NCBI GenBank assembly: GCA_949825065.1
Contig: OX463852.1
Location: forward strand, 13,430,127-13,494,126
Direction of reading: 5' to 3'
Origin: Odontocerum albicorne
Taxonomy: Eukaryota > Arthropoda > Insecta > Trichoptera > Odontoceridae
DNA: 64,000 bases
The notes under the pieces are model-generated. The model did no database searches. It had not been told where the DNA came from and worked only from the letters and a program-made list of their open reading frames with translations. Every line of letters begins with the position of its first letter. The first letter of the stretch is position 1. The position numbers were made by a program, and so were the translations under genes. Positions 45,070 through 57,010 of this stretch are shown here, one piece after another.

Positions 45070-45155
45070 GAGGTCTAAAACATGTTTCATATGGTTTATT
45101 TGACAATTTGTTATTTTAGCGTTGCAACGTTGAGTTTTGAGGTCTAAAACATGTT
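45070..45155 (+). repeat. direct duplication, about 70 bp
   Basis: gttttgaggtctaaaacatg occurs at about 45068 and 45135 with similar downstream sequence (tttgttattttagcgttg / tttgtcactttttgtgttg). Confidence 0.7.
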
Positions 45156-45374
45156 TTATTTAATCGTTTGTCACTTTTTGTGTTGCGTACATATTGTTTT
45201 TAAAGTTTGGAATTTTCAATTATTAACATATAATTAAAAATTCTGATTTTCTTGTTCGTTTACTTTTTTTTTATTTTCCCTTTCCTTGAAAGGCGGGGAC
45301 GCCTTTAAACTTTGCATTTCTTGCCTATTGGTTAGGGACGACCCTAATGGTACCTAAAAAAGGGTCCCAGTCCG

Positions 45375-45760
45375 GTTAAGATGTTATAGATGTAGAAGAA
45401 ATATGTGTTTCGAGATATAAAATTCTAGTATTCTGTCCTCTCTGGCTATCCCGACAGAGAAACGGAGTGATGGTACTAATGTACGAAATACAATATTGTT
45501 GCTAACTCTTTTCTCCCGGCAATGCTTTTCAACATGGCCGTCATATATCATCAATGCGAATATTTTTTTAAATTATTGTCTAACTTTACATCCCCATTGA
45601 TTTTCTTTTTTGCAATATTTTATTTAATGGGGAATTTCAAATATAAATATCACATTCGCCATTCGCTGTCGCTTATATATATTTTTTAATGATTATTCCT
45701 ATCGCTCTTTTTTACTGAGGTTTGTGATCAACAAATGTGGTGTGTTTGTTGTATAGGTCA
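45375..45760 (+). mobile_element. LINE-A tail plus shared block R, copy 2
   Basis: LINE-A end (gttatagatgtagaagaaat, tctggctatcccgacagaga, cggagtgatggta), then block R (aacatggccgtcatatatca, cattcgctgtcgcttatata). The order and junction are as at 41630-42205. Confidence 0.6.
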
Positions 45761-46945
45761 CTGGCCATTTGCATGGCAGTATGCAGGCTTCACTTAATAA
45801 ATTAATTCGCGTGGAAAATCTATATTGGTACCGCTCTGCTTCTTCTTTCAGGCACATTTCCAATGACTATCAGTTTCTCCAGGTTATCTGGCTTAAGTGT
45901 GGAAATATAGTATATCCGAAAAACCACAGAATATGCTGAAGCATATTGAGGATAGTTTTACCGCCACAATTAGCTTCTAAAGTATGGATATGTTCGTTCT
46001 TGAGGTTCTCAGCATCCGATGCTAAATAATATCTCTACGGAATTATCCTTGTATGTTCTCGGGCTAATATTGTTCATGTTTTAGCGTCGTATAACAATAA
46101 AGGAAATATGAGAGTTTGGACTAGCTTTGTTTTGATATGGTCGATAATACCTTGATCTCTCTGTATTTTTACTAATCGGGTCATCGTATTTTTGTACATT
46201 TATATTCGCCTCTTTGTTATTTTGCCACAACCGTCTTCCACACCAACGTATATATAAGTTATTATAATATACCATACTCGTAATACAAAAAATATCGTGA
46301 TGTTACTATCATATTTTAAATAATTTTATCACACAAATCAAAAACAGATCAAAATATCTTAATTTTTAAAAATTAAATTGCATGTCCATACGCATTTATT
46401 ATTTTTTACACGTGTTTTTTTTTATCCTCTGTTTAATTACTATGTAATACGTAATATTAAACATGTTTTTGACATATACACCTGTGAATAATCTTAAAAT
46501 GAATACGAATCGCCTAGGGCTTATTTCAATAAATCTTAATGTTATGACTTTAGTCGATTTAATTTGGATGACATTGCTATGGATTTATGTTACAACTGAT
46601 GTCAAAAGGTGACAAAAATAATGACAAACAAATTGTTTTTTATTATCTTTTGTTTTTACCCCTTAAAAACAATTTATCGAATTAGAAATACGTGAAATCG
46701 TGCTAACACAGTGAGGGAGAGAAGAAAATATAGCTGATTTTTTTATTAACAGCCAAGTTTCATTATGAAGAACTAATGACTGAGATATACGTTATTTAAT
46801 GTGTTTACATTATTTTTAATATAACATATGCTAGCCGAGAAATTCATTTTACCGTGTGATGAGAGAAAAAAACATGTTCGAAATAATGGTTAAATAACGT
46901 TTCTCTGAATAAACTAATTAAATAATAATTAGCTATTGTAAGTAA
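45761..46945. other. AT-rich, no gene
   Basis: 45830-45960 is slightly GC-richer, with no match I recognise. Confidence 0.35.
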
Positions 46946-46978
46946 CTCCACAACGTTAATGCCTTAACTACAAACAAT
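46946..46978 (+). mobile_element. PLE 46-bp tail remnant only
   Basis: ctccacaacgttaatgcctt then aactacaaacaat: corresponds to positions 14-46 of the PLE tail (19120-19152), with a few substitutions, and nothing else of the element nearby. Confidence 0.75.
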
Positions 46979-47184
46979 ATAATATAATAATTAACTACTT
47001 AATTACCTGCCAATTTATTTCACTTCTGTCCACGTTAAAATTATTAATTTTGTTTTATTTTCCTAATTTTGATTTCCAGAGGGTTCCGAACTAACATACC
47101 ATTACGTTTTCACTTCATCAAACTTTTTAGTTAATATGTTTCTTATTAGACGCTTGACACAAATTCGAAGATTTTTCTTTAATA

Positions 47185-47870
47185 TACATACTTTACACCA
47201 TTATGCTTTTAAGGGTAGGCACGAAGGACCGACCTCTTATGTTTTAGGTCGTCATATAGCTTGTCTATTTCTCGTAATTATTGTGTAAATTTTTCGAAAC
47301 TCATTCTCTTAATGTGTCCAGACCATCCCAATATTCGTGTCTCAATTCTTCTTCGTATGTTACAAAAAGTCTTCAAAATATAATAAAAAATATACCAAAC
47401 GAGGAAAAATCTAGAATGGAAAAGAATGAACACTATAATTTTTAATATAAAAATAATATTTTTTTGCGAAAAAAAATATAATATCTGTGAAATCAACGCG
47501 TTTTTGTTATGATACTCGTACTTTTGTTGCCATGTACAATTTTCACTTCCAAACATTAACGTGGGCACTAGCACACTATTATATAATGTCATTTTTGCTA
47601 CTGTTGATATTGCGTGTATAAAACATTAAATGTTCCGTTTACCTTGTTTTCTATCGCTACCCTTCTATCAATGTTTCTTTCAATTCGCCCATCATCCGTA
47701 AACATAATCCCCAGATTACAGAACTCAGCACACTGCTCCAGTTTTTCTGAGTTAATCCGTATATCGCATACACTTTTTCCACACTTCTTTCTATAACCAT
47801 AACCTTTGATTTCGTTACATTCATTATCAAACTTTTTACTACACATCTAGTATAAGGCTCATTTATCATA
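47185..47870 (-). mobile_element. LINE-A copy, minus strand, split
   Basis: The reverse complement encodes, from right: MNVTKSKVMVIERS, then shifted LEQCAEFCNLGIMFTDDGR and IERNIDRRVAIENKVNG, then SVLVPTLMFGSENCTW at 47530-47590, then RRIETRILGWSGHIKRM at 47290-47345 and the family tail at 47190-47230. Between the GSENCTW and RRI motifs is about 150 bases of AT-rich sequence that is not LINE, probably a later insertion. The YADD palm is absent. Second-longest LINE-A copy here. Confidence 0.8.
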
Positions 47871-48795
47871 TCTGTTAAACGCCTTAATTGTTTGGAAACA
47901 TAACCATATTATTGGTATACAGGAGTCTACATATATTTACTTCCCTTTTTTGTCATTAGATAAAATAATAACAATAGCAGAGCCACCGTATAAATGGAGT
48001 AGTAAATTGTCTATACTTAGAATAGAGTATTGAGCCCAGGGTTACTACGTGCAACAAATTGAGCAATTTTCTCATTGGCTCGTGACGGAACAGACCCCAG
48101 AGCACTGCGCTTAGTAGAGCGGTGCGTGTTCCTGATTACTGAGCAGGACGACATCTGATTGAATTGCAATTGAAAACAACGTACGAGTAGGATGTGTTTT
48201 GAGGTCTTAGCAGGTCATGTATAATCATATCTATGTAGTTGCGATACAATCATAATATTGTACTTATCTTCCTGAATTGAAAACCGCAAATGTATTTACT
48301 TTATTAATCATCATCGCCTTTTTCTTTTGGGTTACTGCCTTCTTTACTGAAGATCGTGATTTGATGCAGTAATCACGATCAGTTGAAAAAGTGCTGATAC
48401 CATTGAAGATTCAGTAGCTGTCTCCAGCTTATCTGTTATCTCTCGTTTTTTTGTCCATCACGGTTCATTTCTAGATTATAACTATTTTTCCAAGTAACGC
48501 GATCAAACAACATGCGAACTGCAACTTTCAATCGAGTTTTTTTCTTTATTCGGTGTTCTTACAATATTAAGGTGATCATTCAAGAAATCCTCAATATCCG
48601 TCGCTTCATATATTTTGATTTATTTTTAATTGTCTTAAACTTCATTTATTTAAAAAATATTTTGCTCATTGCAGGTTTTCCTAATTCGTACAAAGAATAA
48701 ATATAACAAGAAAAAAACAAAATAATAACAAAAATACATGTATAAAACAGTTCAAAACTTAAAAACTTATTTCATAAAAAAACATATTAAAATGT
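47871..48795. other. no gene seen
   Basis: A GC-richer patch at 48020-48150 has no open frame or known match. The rest is AT-rich. Confidence 0.35.
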
Positions 48796-48796
48796 A

Positions 48797-48965
48797 TATG
48801 TTACTTCTTCTTCTTGATGTGCCCTGTCAGGTCCCCCCGACGTTGGCAATCACTCTGGCGAAGGTTTCTCTGTCTTGCGCGATCCGGAACAGCTCTTCCA
48901 CACGTCTCATTCCGGTCCAGTCTCTTATATTTCGCAGCCAAGACGTCTGCCTTCCTCTCCATAGT
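48797..48965 (-). mobile_element. LINE-C-like C-terminus
   Basis: Reverse complement: RRQTSWLRNIRDWTGMRRVE, LFRIAQDRETFARVIANVGG and a stop, then a gaagaagaag tail. One open frame. This is the very end of ORF2 in RTE-like insect LINEs. Confidence 0.75.
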
Positions 48966-49235
48966 GACATCCTGGGAATGATAATCAGGGTGGTTTCCCG
49001 TTGCCTTCCCTGATAGGTGTTTCTGTAGGGGTCACCCTCCCTTAGCCGGGGGGGTCCGGTTTTATGGCGCCGGACACTCGCACATTCATCCTCTCCTATC
49101 TGCTATGGCACTGATGGTAATATGCCAGTGACCACATTGCCCAGGGCTCGCGGGGCTTAAGAGGCCACTCGTGGACGCTAGGAGTAGGACTATTGGTAGT
49201 GTTGCTGATGGAATGCAACTATGGCGTTACGCGGT
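48966..49235. repeat. GC-rich block abutting LINE-C
   Basis: About 55% GC. Contains gggtggtttcccgttgcctt, agccgggggggtccggtttt, cgctgacgc-like and gcgccggacactcgcaca. No coding frame. It has the look of a conserved repeat, but I cannot name it. Confidence 0.4.
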
Positions 49236-49399
49236 ATTTTATAGGCACACATTTTCCGGCAAAACATGCACCACCGCGACCCTACCAAACTTTGAGCCCC
49301 TATATGTTACACTAAAACATTATGACAAAGATATCATGTTAAATAACATAAAAATATATGTGAAGTATTATATTAAATTCAAGACTTATGTCCCTTATA

Positions 49400-49600
49400 T
49401 ACAGAACAAACTGTTGAGCTTATTGCCATGTGGAAATTTCTTCCAACGTGTCAGCAAGTTGCAACAAAATCTTAATTTAAAAATCATACTACGATTCTCC
49501 ATTGGAAATCAATTTAGGCACAATTTGGGAACCAAGCGCAAAACCTGTGGATGGAAGATAATTGTTCTACCAATAATGCCACTAAGGTTTCAATCAAATA
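49400..49600 (-). mobile_element. SINE-1 copy
   Basis: Left: gttgagcttattgccatgtg, gaaatttcttccaacg. Right: ccaagcgcaaaacctgtgga, agataattgttctacc (antisense head). Confidence 0.65.
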
Positions 49601-49949
49601 AAATTGTGTAATAAATTTGATAATATTTATTTTAAAATGAAAAAGGTCATATTGTTTTGACATTTGTTAAGTCCCTGTTCTGATGCAAGTCATCTTTACA
49701 GAATGGGTATTATTCTAGACCCGGTTTGTGAGTGTGGCGTTGAGGATCTAACTATCGACTATGTTTGCTTCGGCTGTCCCCTGCGGGAACGTTATGACTT
49801 GATTAATAATATGACCGTTCCCCAATGAAATTTGCTAGCTAATTAAATTTTGTCGTTTTCCTGGCTACAGGGTGAGTGATTTTTTAAATTGAATTAGTTC
49901 AAACTTGACAACCTCCGTAGCCTCATTGGTTCGATTGCTGTTAGGTTTA

Positions 49950-50115
49950 TGTTCAATTCTTGTTAGAACCTAGATTTAAAAAAAAACCCGTCTGGTTTTC
50001 ACTTAAGCTCTTTTTAATACATTTATGCAATGTTGGAACAGATTGCCACACGTCAATAAATCCACCAGGTTGAATTAGATATAAAGAAAAAAATACATTA
50101 CAAACTTTAATCAGT
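49950..50115 (+). mobile_element. SINE-1, 5'-truncated
   Basis: cccgtctggttttcacttaa, ttggaacagattgccacacg, aataaatccaccaggttgaa. The head is missing. Confidence 0.7.
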
Positions 50116-50384
50116 CGAAAATCACTCATAATTATTTTTATAGAATGCCACACATCATCCTTATGTGGTTGGATTGTATTGTATTAAAAAAGGACTTGAT
50201 TGAATAGATTTGTTTTTAATTCAGAGTTCATAATTCTCTTGAGATTACATAGTTTCTGTAATCGATGTTAAAGCAAATCTTTGCTTTTGTGTTTGTCAAA
50301 AAATAAAAAAAAGAAAGATATAAAATATGAAACACTGTTCATTTTGATTTGTATGCAAATGAAACACTATATCCGGCGCAATGG

Positions 50385-50525
50385 GCGGTGCATTGACGTC
50401 ACAACGAGGATGCTATCAATGGCAATACACAATACACTGGGGGGCCCGCATCGGCCGTCAGCCGCCAAGCCGCCAAGTCTGCATCACAAGGCTTTGTGAT
50501 GCGTCAGTAGGAACAAGATCCCTTG
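50385..50525. other. GC-rich patch with CRE-like palindrome
   Basis: About 58% GC. Includes TGACGTCA at about 50394-50401 and the phrase gatgcgtcagtaggaacaag, which recurs (gaatgcgtcagtaggaaaca) at 55754. No gene. It may be a repeat edge or a regulatory site. Confidence 0.35.
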
Positions 50526-50689
50526 CTTTATTTTCACTTGACACACTTTTATAAATGGACTCTGTTCCATTTATTTCTATTTCTGTCACGCAAATGGATA
50601 GTATAAAATATTTAACATAATAAATCCTGGTGTCAAGTTCAGTTTATACATCAGAGGGCTTTACATTAACGATAAAAGGATTTTATAAG

Positions 50690-50880
50690 CTGTATGAGAG
50701 CTGTGTGTAGGATCTGAAGGAGTATAGTTGTGGAAGGTTTAAGTGTTATGTATTAGCTGAATATATGATCTGTATGAATGCGGAAGATGCGAAATAAGTG
50801 TGTCGATGTAGGAAAATCTGGCGGTCTGTCTTTCGTCTACTCCAGCAGAGAAACGCCGTGATGGTATGTATGCATGTATA
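50690..50880 (+). mobile_element. LINE-A tail
   Basis: tgtatgagagctgtgtgtag, gtgtcgatgtaggaaaatct and the 3' tail gcagagaaacgccgtgatgg. Confidence 0.6.
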
Positions 50881-51059
50881 TTTTGAATTTTGTTATAAAA
50901 ACGTGCTAAAAGTAACTGCTTCGTTGTCAAGTATAATAGCTATTCATATAAAGAAGCGACTCTTCCATTTTTATTTGACTTTTTGAATGTAATGCTACGT
51001 TGGATTGAAAAGTAGCTATAATAGTGTCGTTTTTCACTTTTAACTATGGTTCTTAACGT

Positions 51060-51250
51060 ATTTAGTTAATGAACACCTTGATACACCTATACACACTTTT
51101 GCATGATCAAAGTCACAGATATCTTTACACCCTCGAAAAAAAAAGACTGGAGAATATCTGTGTTATTCGAAGGCAGTGCACAGTGCGTGACCTGAATCGG
51201 CGATCTTCTGCAACGAAGTCTATCGCGTCATTGCGCTACTATGCGATTTT
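51060..51250 (-). mobile_element. SINE-3 copy 1
   Basis: Antisense head: gaatcggcgatcttctgcaa, gaagtctatcgcgtcattgc, gctac. The body (ttacaccctcgaaaa, gagaatatctgtgttattcg) matches 55270-55345. Confidence 0.6.
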
Positions 51251-51624
51251 CTAGTTTACTAGTTAATTGGCTTTTTTTAATATTTAGGTTCGGCAATATT
51301 ATTATTTGTATTTATTGAAATATTTTTCATACACAGTTTTTTTTTCATTAGTTGTACATACACTGAAGAAAATGGGATATAAGTAAAATATTGTTTTTCT
51401 TGTTGGACAGCCCTGACTCTGTATACCATATGCTGTCTCTTTTTAATATCCATACACCAATCAGAGCGACAAGATAGGCAACGCTCTTTTCCTTTAAACA
51501 TGTTCAGACGGTTCCCACAATGACTAATGTAACAATCGCCTTCATTCTTTGCCCATTAAACATGCCAAGTGTGGGCGATGTATGATGTCTGGAACGAGAC
51601 TTTGCGGCACTGTAAAGATGATCT

Positions 51625-51750
51625 CTGTGGCCTAGTTGCTAAGACGCTTCGCATTCACTTGGAGTTTTCGGGTTCGATTTCCGACTATACCCGAAAAAAT
51701 ATTCCAGTTTGGTAGGAGTTTGCCTGGTAACAATATCCACACGTTTTAGA
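51625..51750 (+). mobile_element. tRNA-like SINE head
   Basis: Box A: tgtggcctagttgctaagac. B-box: tttcgggttcgatttccg. The body after the head differs from SINE-1 until ccagtttggtaggagtttg. Confidence 0.6.
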
Positions 51751-52204
51751 AGTGTTTAAGTGTTGATGTCTCTTTATTTGGGTCAGTATTACCAACACGT
51801 ACGATGACGAACTATGAGTTCCTCGCCTACTCCAGTGCTTACACCCGAAGGTTCAATCAATAGGGCTGAATACAATGTTATCTCTGGGTCACATTTTTTA
51901 ATACATTTGCTCTGTCGATTTGGATATTTTGAAGGGTACCACACACATGAATGAACTGTAAGGATTCCTTTCACAGACTGTGTCTCAGCAGTAATTAGAT
52001 TCAACATGTACTATTTTGTTTCTTTATCAGCTTTATTTGTTTGCAACTTTTGTTATTCATTGTTTGTTTTTTTACCTCCATGTGTATTGTCATTGTTTGT
52101 CTAGGACAGAATCTATGATTTTTTATCTCTGTATCTCAATTTGATATATTGTGACACAGGAAAACATTATCAATGACTGTTTGTTCTAGTATACATACTC
52201 ATAA

Positions 52205-52400
52205 AATATTGACGAGGGTTCGTGGCAGTTGGTAGACCCTGTCTTTCCGGGATTTATTTTTAAAAGTATTGTAGTCTGGTTTTCGCCTGAGAGCTCTTGA
52301 ACATTTTTCTACCTGATAAGAAGAGATTGACGTGTAGCAATAAGCTCAACAGGTCGTAATGTATATAATGAAAATGTAAAGCAATACAATATTCAAATAT
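52205..52400 (+). mobile_element. SINE-1 copy
   Basis: Head gtggcagttggtagaccctg (worn), middle gtagtctggttttcgcctga, tail agaagagattgacgtgtagc and aataagctcaacaggtcgta, then aatacaat. Confidence 0.65.
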
Positions 52401-52430
52401 TTTTAAAGGTCGCAAAGTATGTCAACTGTA

Positions 52431-52600
52431 AAATCTTAAATCCAAATATCATTCAAGTAAAGTGAAATCTTAAATACAAATATCATTCAGGTAAAGTGAA
52501 ATCTTAAATCAAAATATCATTCAGGTAAAGTAAAATCTTAAATCCAAATATCATTCAGGTAAAGTTAAATCTTAAATTCAAATATCATTCTGGTAAAGGT
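52431..52600 (+). repeat. tandem repeat, 34-bp unit x5 exactly
   Basis: Unit aaatcttaaatccaaatatc followed by attcaggtaaagtg. Five copies with 0-3 changes each. Confidence 0.98.
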
Positions 52601-53340
52601 GACGATTCCATATTTTGTTTGTCCTCGACATATTTTCTCGTATATTATACGTATTTATATATCTTCATGTTTTACAAAGAACATAAATTTCTTCAGTTCA
52701 TCGATTTTTTGCTCTGATTCCGCAGTAAATAAATAATATTAATTAGTTGCCTGAACATTCATTATGAAGAAAAGTGTCTAAATATATATTTATATAAATA
52801 GTACTGAGTTATCACATTTTAATTTAGTACGATGACTTGTCATATATCTGAATTAAGTTTGGAATTAATGACTTGGTAGTAAATCAATGAATTACTGATA
52901 ACTAAATAGGACGTCTCTTATTGACCATTGACGCACATCGCTTAGCAATAGTATTAGTGGAAATAAAATAATATTTGATAAATCCTTCAATCATATGTTT
53001 TTATATAGAAATAATATTTTTAAATTCCTTACGGGTTTACTATTTTCAAAGTTTTTTGTACTGTTTAATGTGTTTTATTAGAGAGATAAATTATGTATAT
53101 TGTTATGGCATTAAAACATATAAGAGTATACTTGAACCGGACTGGGGAAGTACGTTGCGCAGGTGGGACGAACAAAAGAAGATACTGTATATGGAATACT
53201 AATATAACAAATGTACAGTGAAAATGTGAGGTAGTAATGAGTATAAAAATCCCACCACGATCTCATTATATAAAAAAGGAGTATTTAAATTGTATACATT
53301 TATTACTCAAAGGATCATTCACTCATTGGTGTTGATAAAA
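52601..53340. other. AT-rich, no gene
   Basis: Nothing identifiable. Confidence 0.4.
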
Positions 53341-53460
53341 ATACTACTTATCAACCCACAAAAAATACTACTTATCAACCCACAAAAAATACTACTTATC
53401 AACCCACAAAAAATACTACTTATCAACCCACAAAAAATACTACTTATCAACCCACAAAAA
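53341..53460 (+). repeat. tandem repeat, 24-bp unit x5, identical copies
   Basis: Unit atactacttatcaacccaca then aaaa. All five copies are identical, so the expansion is recent. As 24 is a multiple of three, it keeps an open frame (KILLINPQ repeated), which is not evidence of a gene. Confidence 0.98.
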
Positions 53461-53744
53461 ATGTTTAAGCAATGCTCAAGAAAGATTTTTCCATTGCATA
53501 ATTTTGATTCAATTTTAGTTTTTATCTTGTTTTGACGTTATCTCTTACTAAATCTGGTCTGAATTCTATGAGTCACTTTTTAATTACAGTTTTATATTTA
53601 TCATATATTTTAATATTTCTTACAGGTTTTGGTAATGTATTAAATAACTTAGGAGCCAAGTACACGAAACTTGTCCGTTCGAAGGTCTTTCGCATTTATG
53701 GTATGTTTTTCAGTCTAAAGTTTCTTCTTCATGTTACATAAATG

Positions 53745-53925
53745 CTTGTTCGTTGGTTGGAGCAAGTGAATAATATTTTGAAAGAAGCAAATTAAGAAGT
53801 CAAAGAAATTGTAGTAGTTGTTTGAATGTGGAAAAGGCGGAATATGTATGTTGAGATACAAAAGTCTGGCACTCTGTCCTTTTTGCTTACACCAACAGGG
53901 AAACAACGCGATTGTGTGTTTTTAT
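53745..53925 (+). mobile_element. LINE-A tail
   Basis: gaataatattttgaaagaag, gtcaaagaaattgtagtagt, then a tail with accaacagggaaacaacgcg. Confidence 0.65.
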
Positions 53926-54844
53926 CTAACCTTTATATTTTTTATGACAATCGCTTAAATTTACAGAAATTATTCATAATTCTGTGAAATACCGTAAAAT
54001 GAATTATAATAATTTGCGTTTTGCGCGATGATCAATTTGGAGAATGAAAACGTAAATCGTTTCTTGATAATTTTAGACCTAAACGAAATACTTTATGCGT
54101 CTTGGGATCACATGTTCAAAAGGAAGTACACATACGAGTACATTAAAAACGTTAAGTATAGTAATAGTTCTTTCTTCCATTCGTTTGTTATTCCTGTCAT
54201 ACTTGTACCAATGATAACACATTGAAGGGCTTAACAACTATATTACAAATCATGCATTGTTCAGAGCTTGCATTGACTCGAATATTTCTTCATCTTATAA
54301 CATGTTATCTTTTTGTCCATCCTGGTCACGTTCGGTGACCTGCTGTTTCTTTTTGGTTCCATTACATCTCCATTCGAGATCATTTTAAAATATTAGTTTT
54401 ATCTCTTCTAATTTATTTGTGTTTCTACTTTTGGCGTTGTCTTTTGCTTGATCAAATTTAGTAATCCAATGTTTGGTTCTGTAAATTTCACTCGGTTGCT
54501 TTAGCATCATTAACATCAGTAATTTAAAGTCATAAATGGTACATCGAACAAGAGACTTAACATATAATTTTATTTTACATTATAATTTTAAATTGCACTG
54601 ATTATTGACATTGGTTCATAGCTAAACTTATGATTGAAAGAACTCAGAAATAATTTAGCACAAGTGGTCAATACAAGTATATTAATATTTGTAATATTTA
54701 TTTCATATTTTAAATATAATTGTTTTGGTTAGTAATAGTTTTATAACTAAGATAATCCATTGTTTAAACAAAAAAAAATATGCAACCATTTTAGTTTTAT
54801 TGAACACGTTCTTTACCTTCTCGCGTTGTAAGAAGGTAAAAAAA
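53926..54844. other. AT-rich, no gene
   Basis: 54310-54440 has a weak resemblance to the dispersed repeat at 4215-4440. Otherwise nothing. Confidence 0.35.
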
Positions 54845-55020
54845 TCACCTTTGTGGCCTAGTTGGCAAGAAACCTGTCTTCTGATCTGGGTGTTGCCGTT
54901 GAAACCCAGATTTAACTTTAAAAGATTCCAGTCTAGTTTTCACTTAAGGCCTTTTTAATATCGTGCTTGTTCGTTGGAAGAGATTGGCACATGACAATAC
55001 GCCTGCCAGTAGTACTGTTG
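54845..55020 (+). mobile_element. SINE-1, most complete plus-strand copy
   Basis: Box A tttgtggcctagttggcaag, cctgtcttctgatctgggtg, worn B-box gttgaaacccagat, then ttccagtctagttttcactt, aaggcctttttaatatcg, tgttcgttggaagagattgg, cacatgacaatacgcctgcc and agtagtactgttgtgtca. It shows the full order of the family. Confidence 0.8.
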
Positions 55021-55174
55021 TGTCATCATCGTCGATGCTGGGCCTCGTTGTCGAGGATTCTCTCGCCATTCCAACGTCAATTCAGTTCACAAAAAAACCG
55101 CACGGCGAAACGAACCTTTGCTGTGGGTTTTTTTTAAGTGAGTGAGCCGTTGCACACCAGTAAACTCACCGGCC

Positions 55175-55425
55175 ACACCGTTGTACTGGATCCGACAACA
55201 CGCCGAAGTGAAACGACCGGAGTACACCGGTATGTTTTTTTCTTCTCTTTTTTGATAGAATAAATTTGATCGAATTAATAGGTATCCTTACACCCCTGAA
55301 TTCTAGGCGGAAAAAATACCTGTCATTCGAGGGGAGTAGCAAAGCGTGGGGATCGAACTGGCGACCTTCTGTACGGAAGTCCACTGCGCTACCGCGCGGC
55401 CATGCACCATGCACTGTTGTATTCC
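55175..55425 (-). mobile_element. SINE-3 copy 2
   Basis: Antisense tRNA-like head: gggatcgaactggcgacctt (B-box), gtccactgcgctaccgcgcg (box A). The reverse complement reads like an active-type tRNA start: gcgcggtagcgcagtggact. The body extends left over ggtatccttacacccctgaa. Confidence 0.75.
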
Positions 55426-56224
55426 ACAAAAGTGTAATACAATACAAGAAGTTAAAATATCCAATTTTGAACTAGTGCGTTTTAACTTATCCTAAGATGA
55501 AGGGGCCTTTGGTCCAAAAAATGTTGGGAAACCTTACTATACAGACACCAGTAGCAGAATTAAACAGGAATTCGTGTGGTAGCTTCTTTATCTTCAAAAG
55601 TTGGTGACGACAAATAGTTTAGTCTAGACATTGCGTGGAGAACTATGGTGAAGAAGGAATGTTGATTTCAGATGGTTACGTGATGTTTTGTTCGTTTACA
55701 CCTCATATAACCTGTGTTTATGGCAACGCGTAGGACGTCGATAATTGTGACGTGAATGCGTCAGTAGGAAACATGACTCTTGTGTTAAGGTAGTGAGGAC
55801 GCTATCTGATTTGGAAATGAGAACCCATACAATATCTTTGTATCTCAATTTGGCAAGACTAACGTAAAAAAGTGTTCCCAATGACCTTTAGTTAGCTAAC
55901 AAAAGAAAACAGATAACGTCATGAATATGAATAATTTAAAAAAATATGTATTTGTCAGTTTTTATTGAACTCTTTTTATCATTACTCATTACTTTTTGTA
56001 TTGATAAAAAATTATTTTTTAATTGTGAACTTATATTGAGAAAACCTTATTCTCCGAGAGTTAATTGACTGATTCAGGCCTTTTCTTATGAGACTTGGTG
56101 AAATTCTGAGACGTATAGCAAAATTGGCTGAATGCAGGCGTAAACATTTGACTATTCGTTTTCAGGCTAAATTCTGAAGACTCCTATAAGACCTTCATCT
56201 GATTAAGAACACCGCTGGTATTAT
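55426..56224. other. no gene seen
   Basis: AT-rich, with the gcgtcagtaggaa motif noted at 50500. Confidence 0.4.
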
Positions 56225-56410
56225 ATTCTATTGTATTACACTTTCTTTGTATACAGTACAGCCTGGTGGGCTTATTACCATGTGACAATCTCTTCCAATC
56301 AACCAGAAAGATGATCAAGTGACTGTAAGTGAATACTAGACTTGAATCCATTTTTATAATAATCTGGGACAGGTGTCTTATCAACTAGGCCACGACGGTC
56401 GTCGTGTTCT
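56225..56410 (-). mobile_element. SINE-1 copy
   Basis: Tail at left (gtacagcctggtgggcttat, taccatgtgacaatctcttc). Head at right (ggtgtcttatcaactaggcc, acgacggtcgtc). Confidence 0.75.
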
Positions 56411-56873
56411 AAAAGGCAGTCCATTCCCGAAACTCCCATTTCAAGCAATTGTGGCACTCAAATACAATTTATCAATGAAGTTTTAATCTGTAAAAATGTC
56501 AAGTAATATAACGTCTAGGTTCTGGCACTATATGTATATTATGATTGTGTGAAAATACAATAATATTTTCAGTTAAAATATAAATCCAATTTAGATAGTT
56601 TAAAATATTGACTCCAATTTTCCAGACATGCACTTGAACCATTTGATGATAGTTACCAAAAATTGTAATTTTTTGAAATTTTGCTCTTAACCATTGTATG
56701 CAAGTAACCCGATGGTGTGGAATGGATGAGGAGACTCTCAACCCCATTTTCTTTATGTGTCCTCTGCGCACCTTATACAATATTTACTCAATGATAAATG
56801 TTACCCATATATTCAACATATCCCACCTACTCGCACTTAATTCTCCATTTATAGTATCATATCTGAATTGATT
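56411..56873. other. AT-rich, no gene
   Basis: Nothing identifiable. Confidence 0.4.
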
Positions 56874-57010
56874 GTCTATAACAGTGGTCCCCAACCTTTT
56901 TGTCGCCGCGGACCGGTCAACGTTTCATAATTTTACCGCGGCCCACTGGGGGGGGGGGGGGGGAGAGGGGGGAGGGACATTGAATGTAGTTTTTTTTTTA
57001 AATTTAAAAA

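Noticed and set aside
53290..53535. A repeat protein with KILLINPQ units
   Set aside because: Explained by a 24-bp minisatellite whose unit length is a multiple of three.
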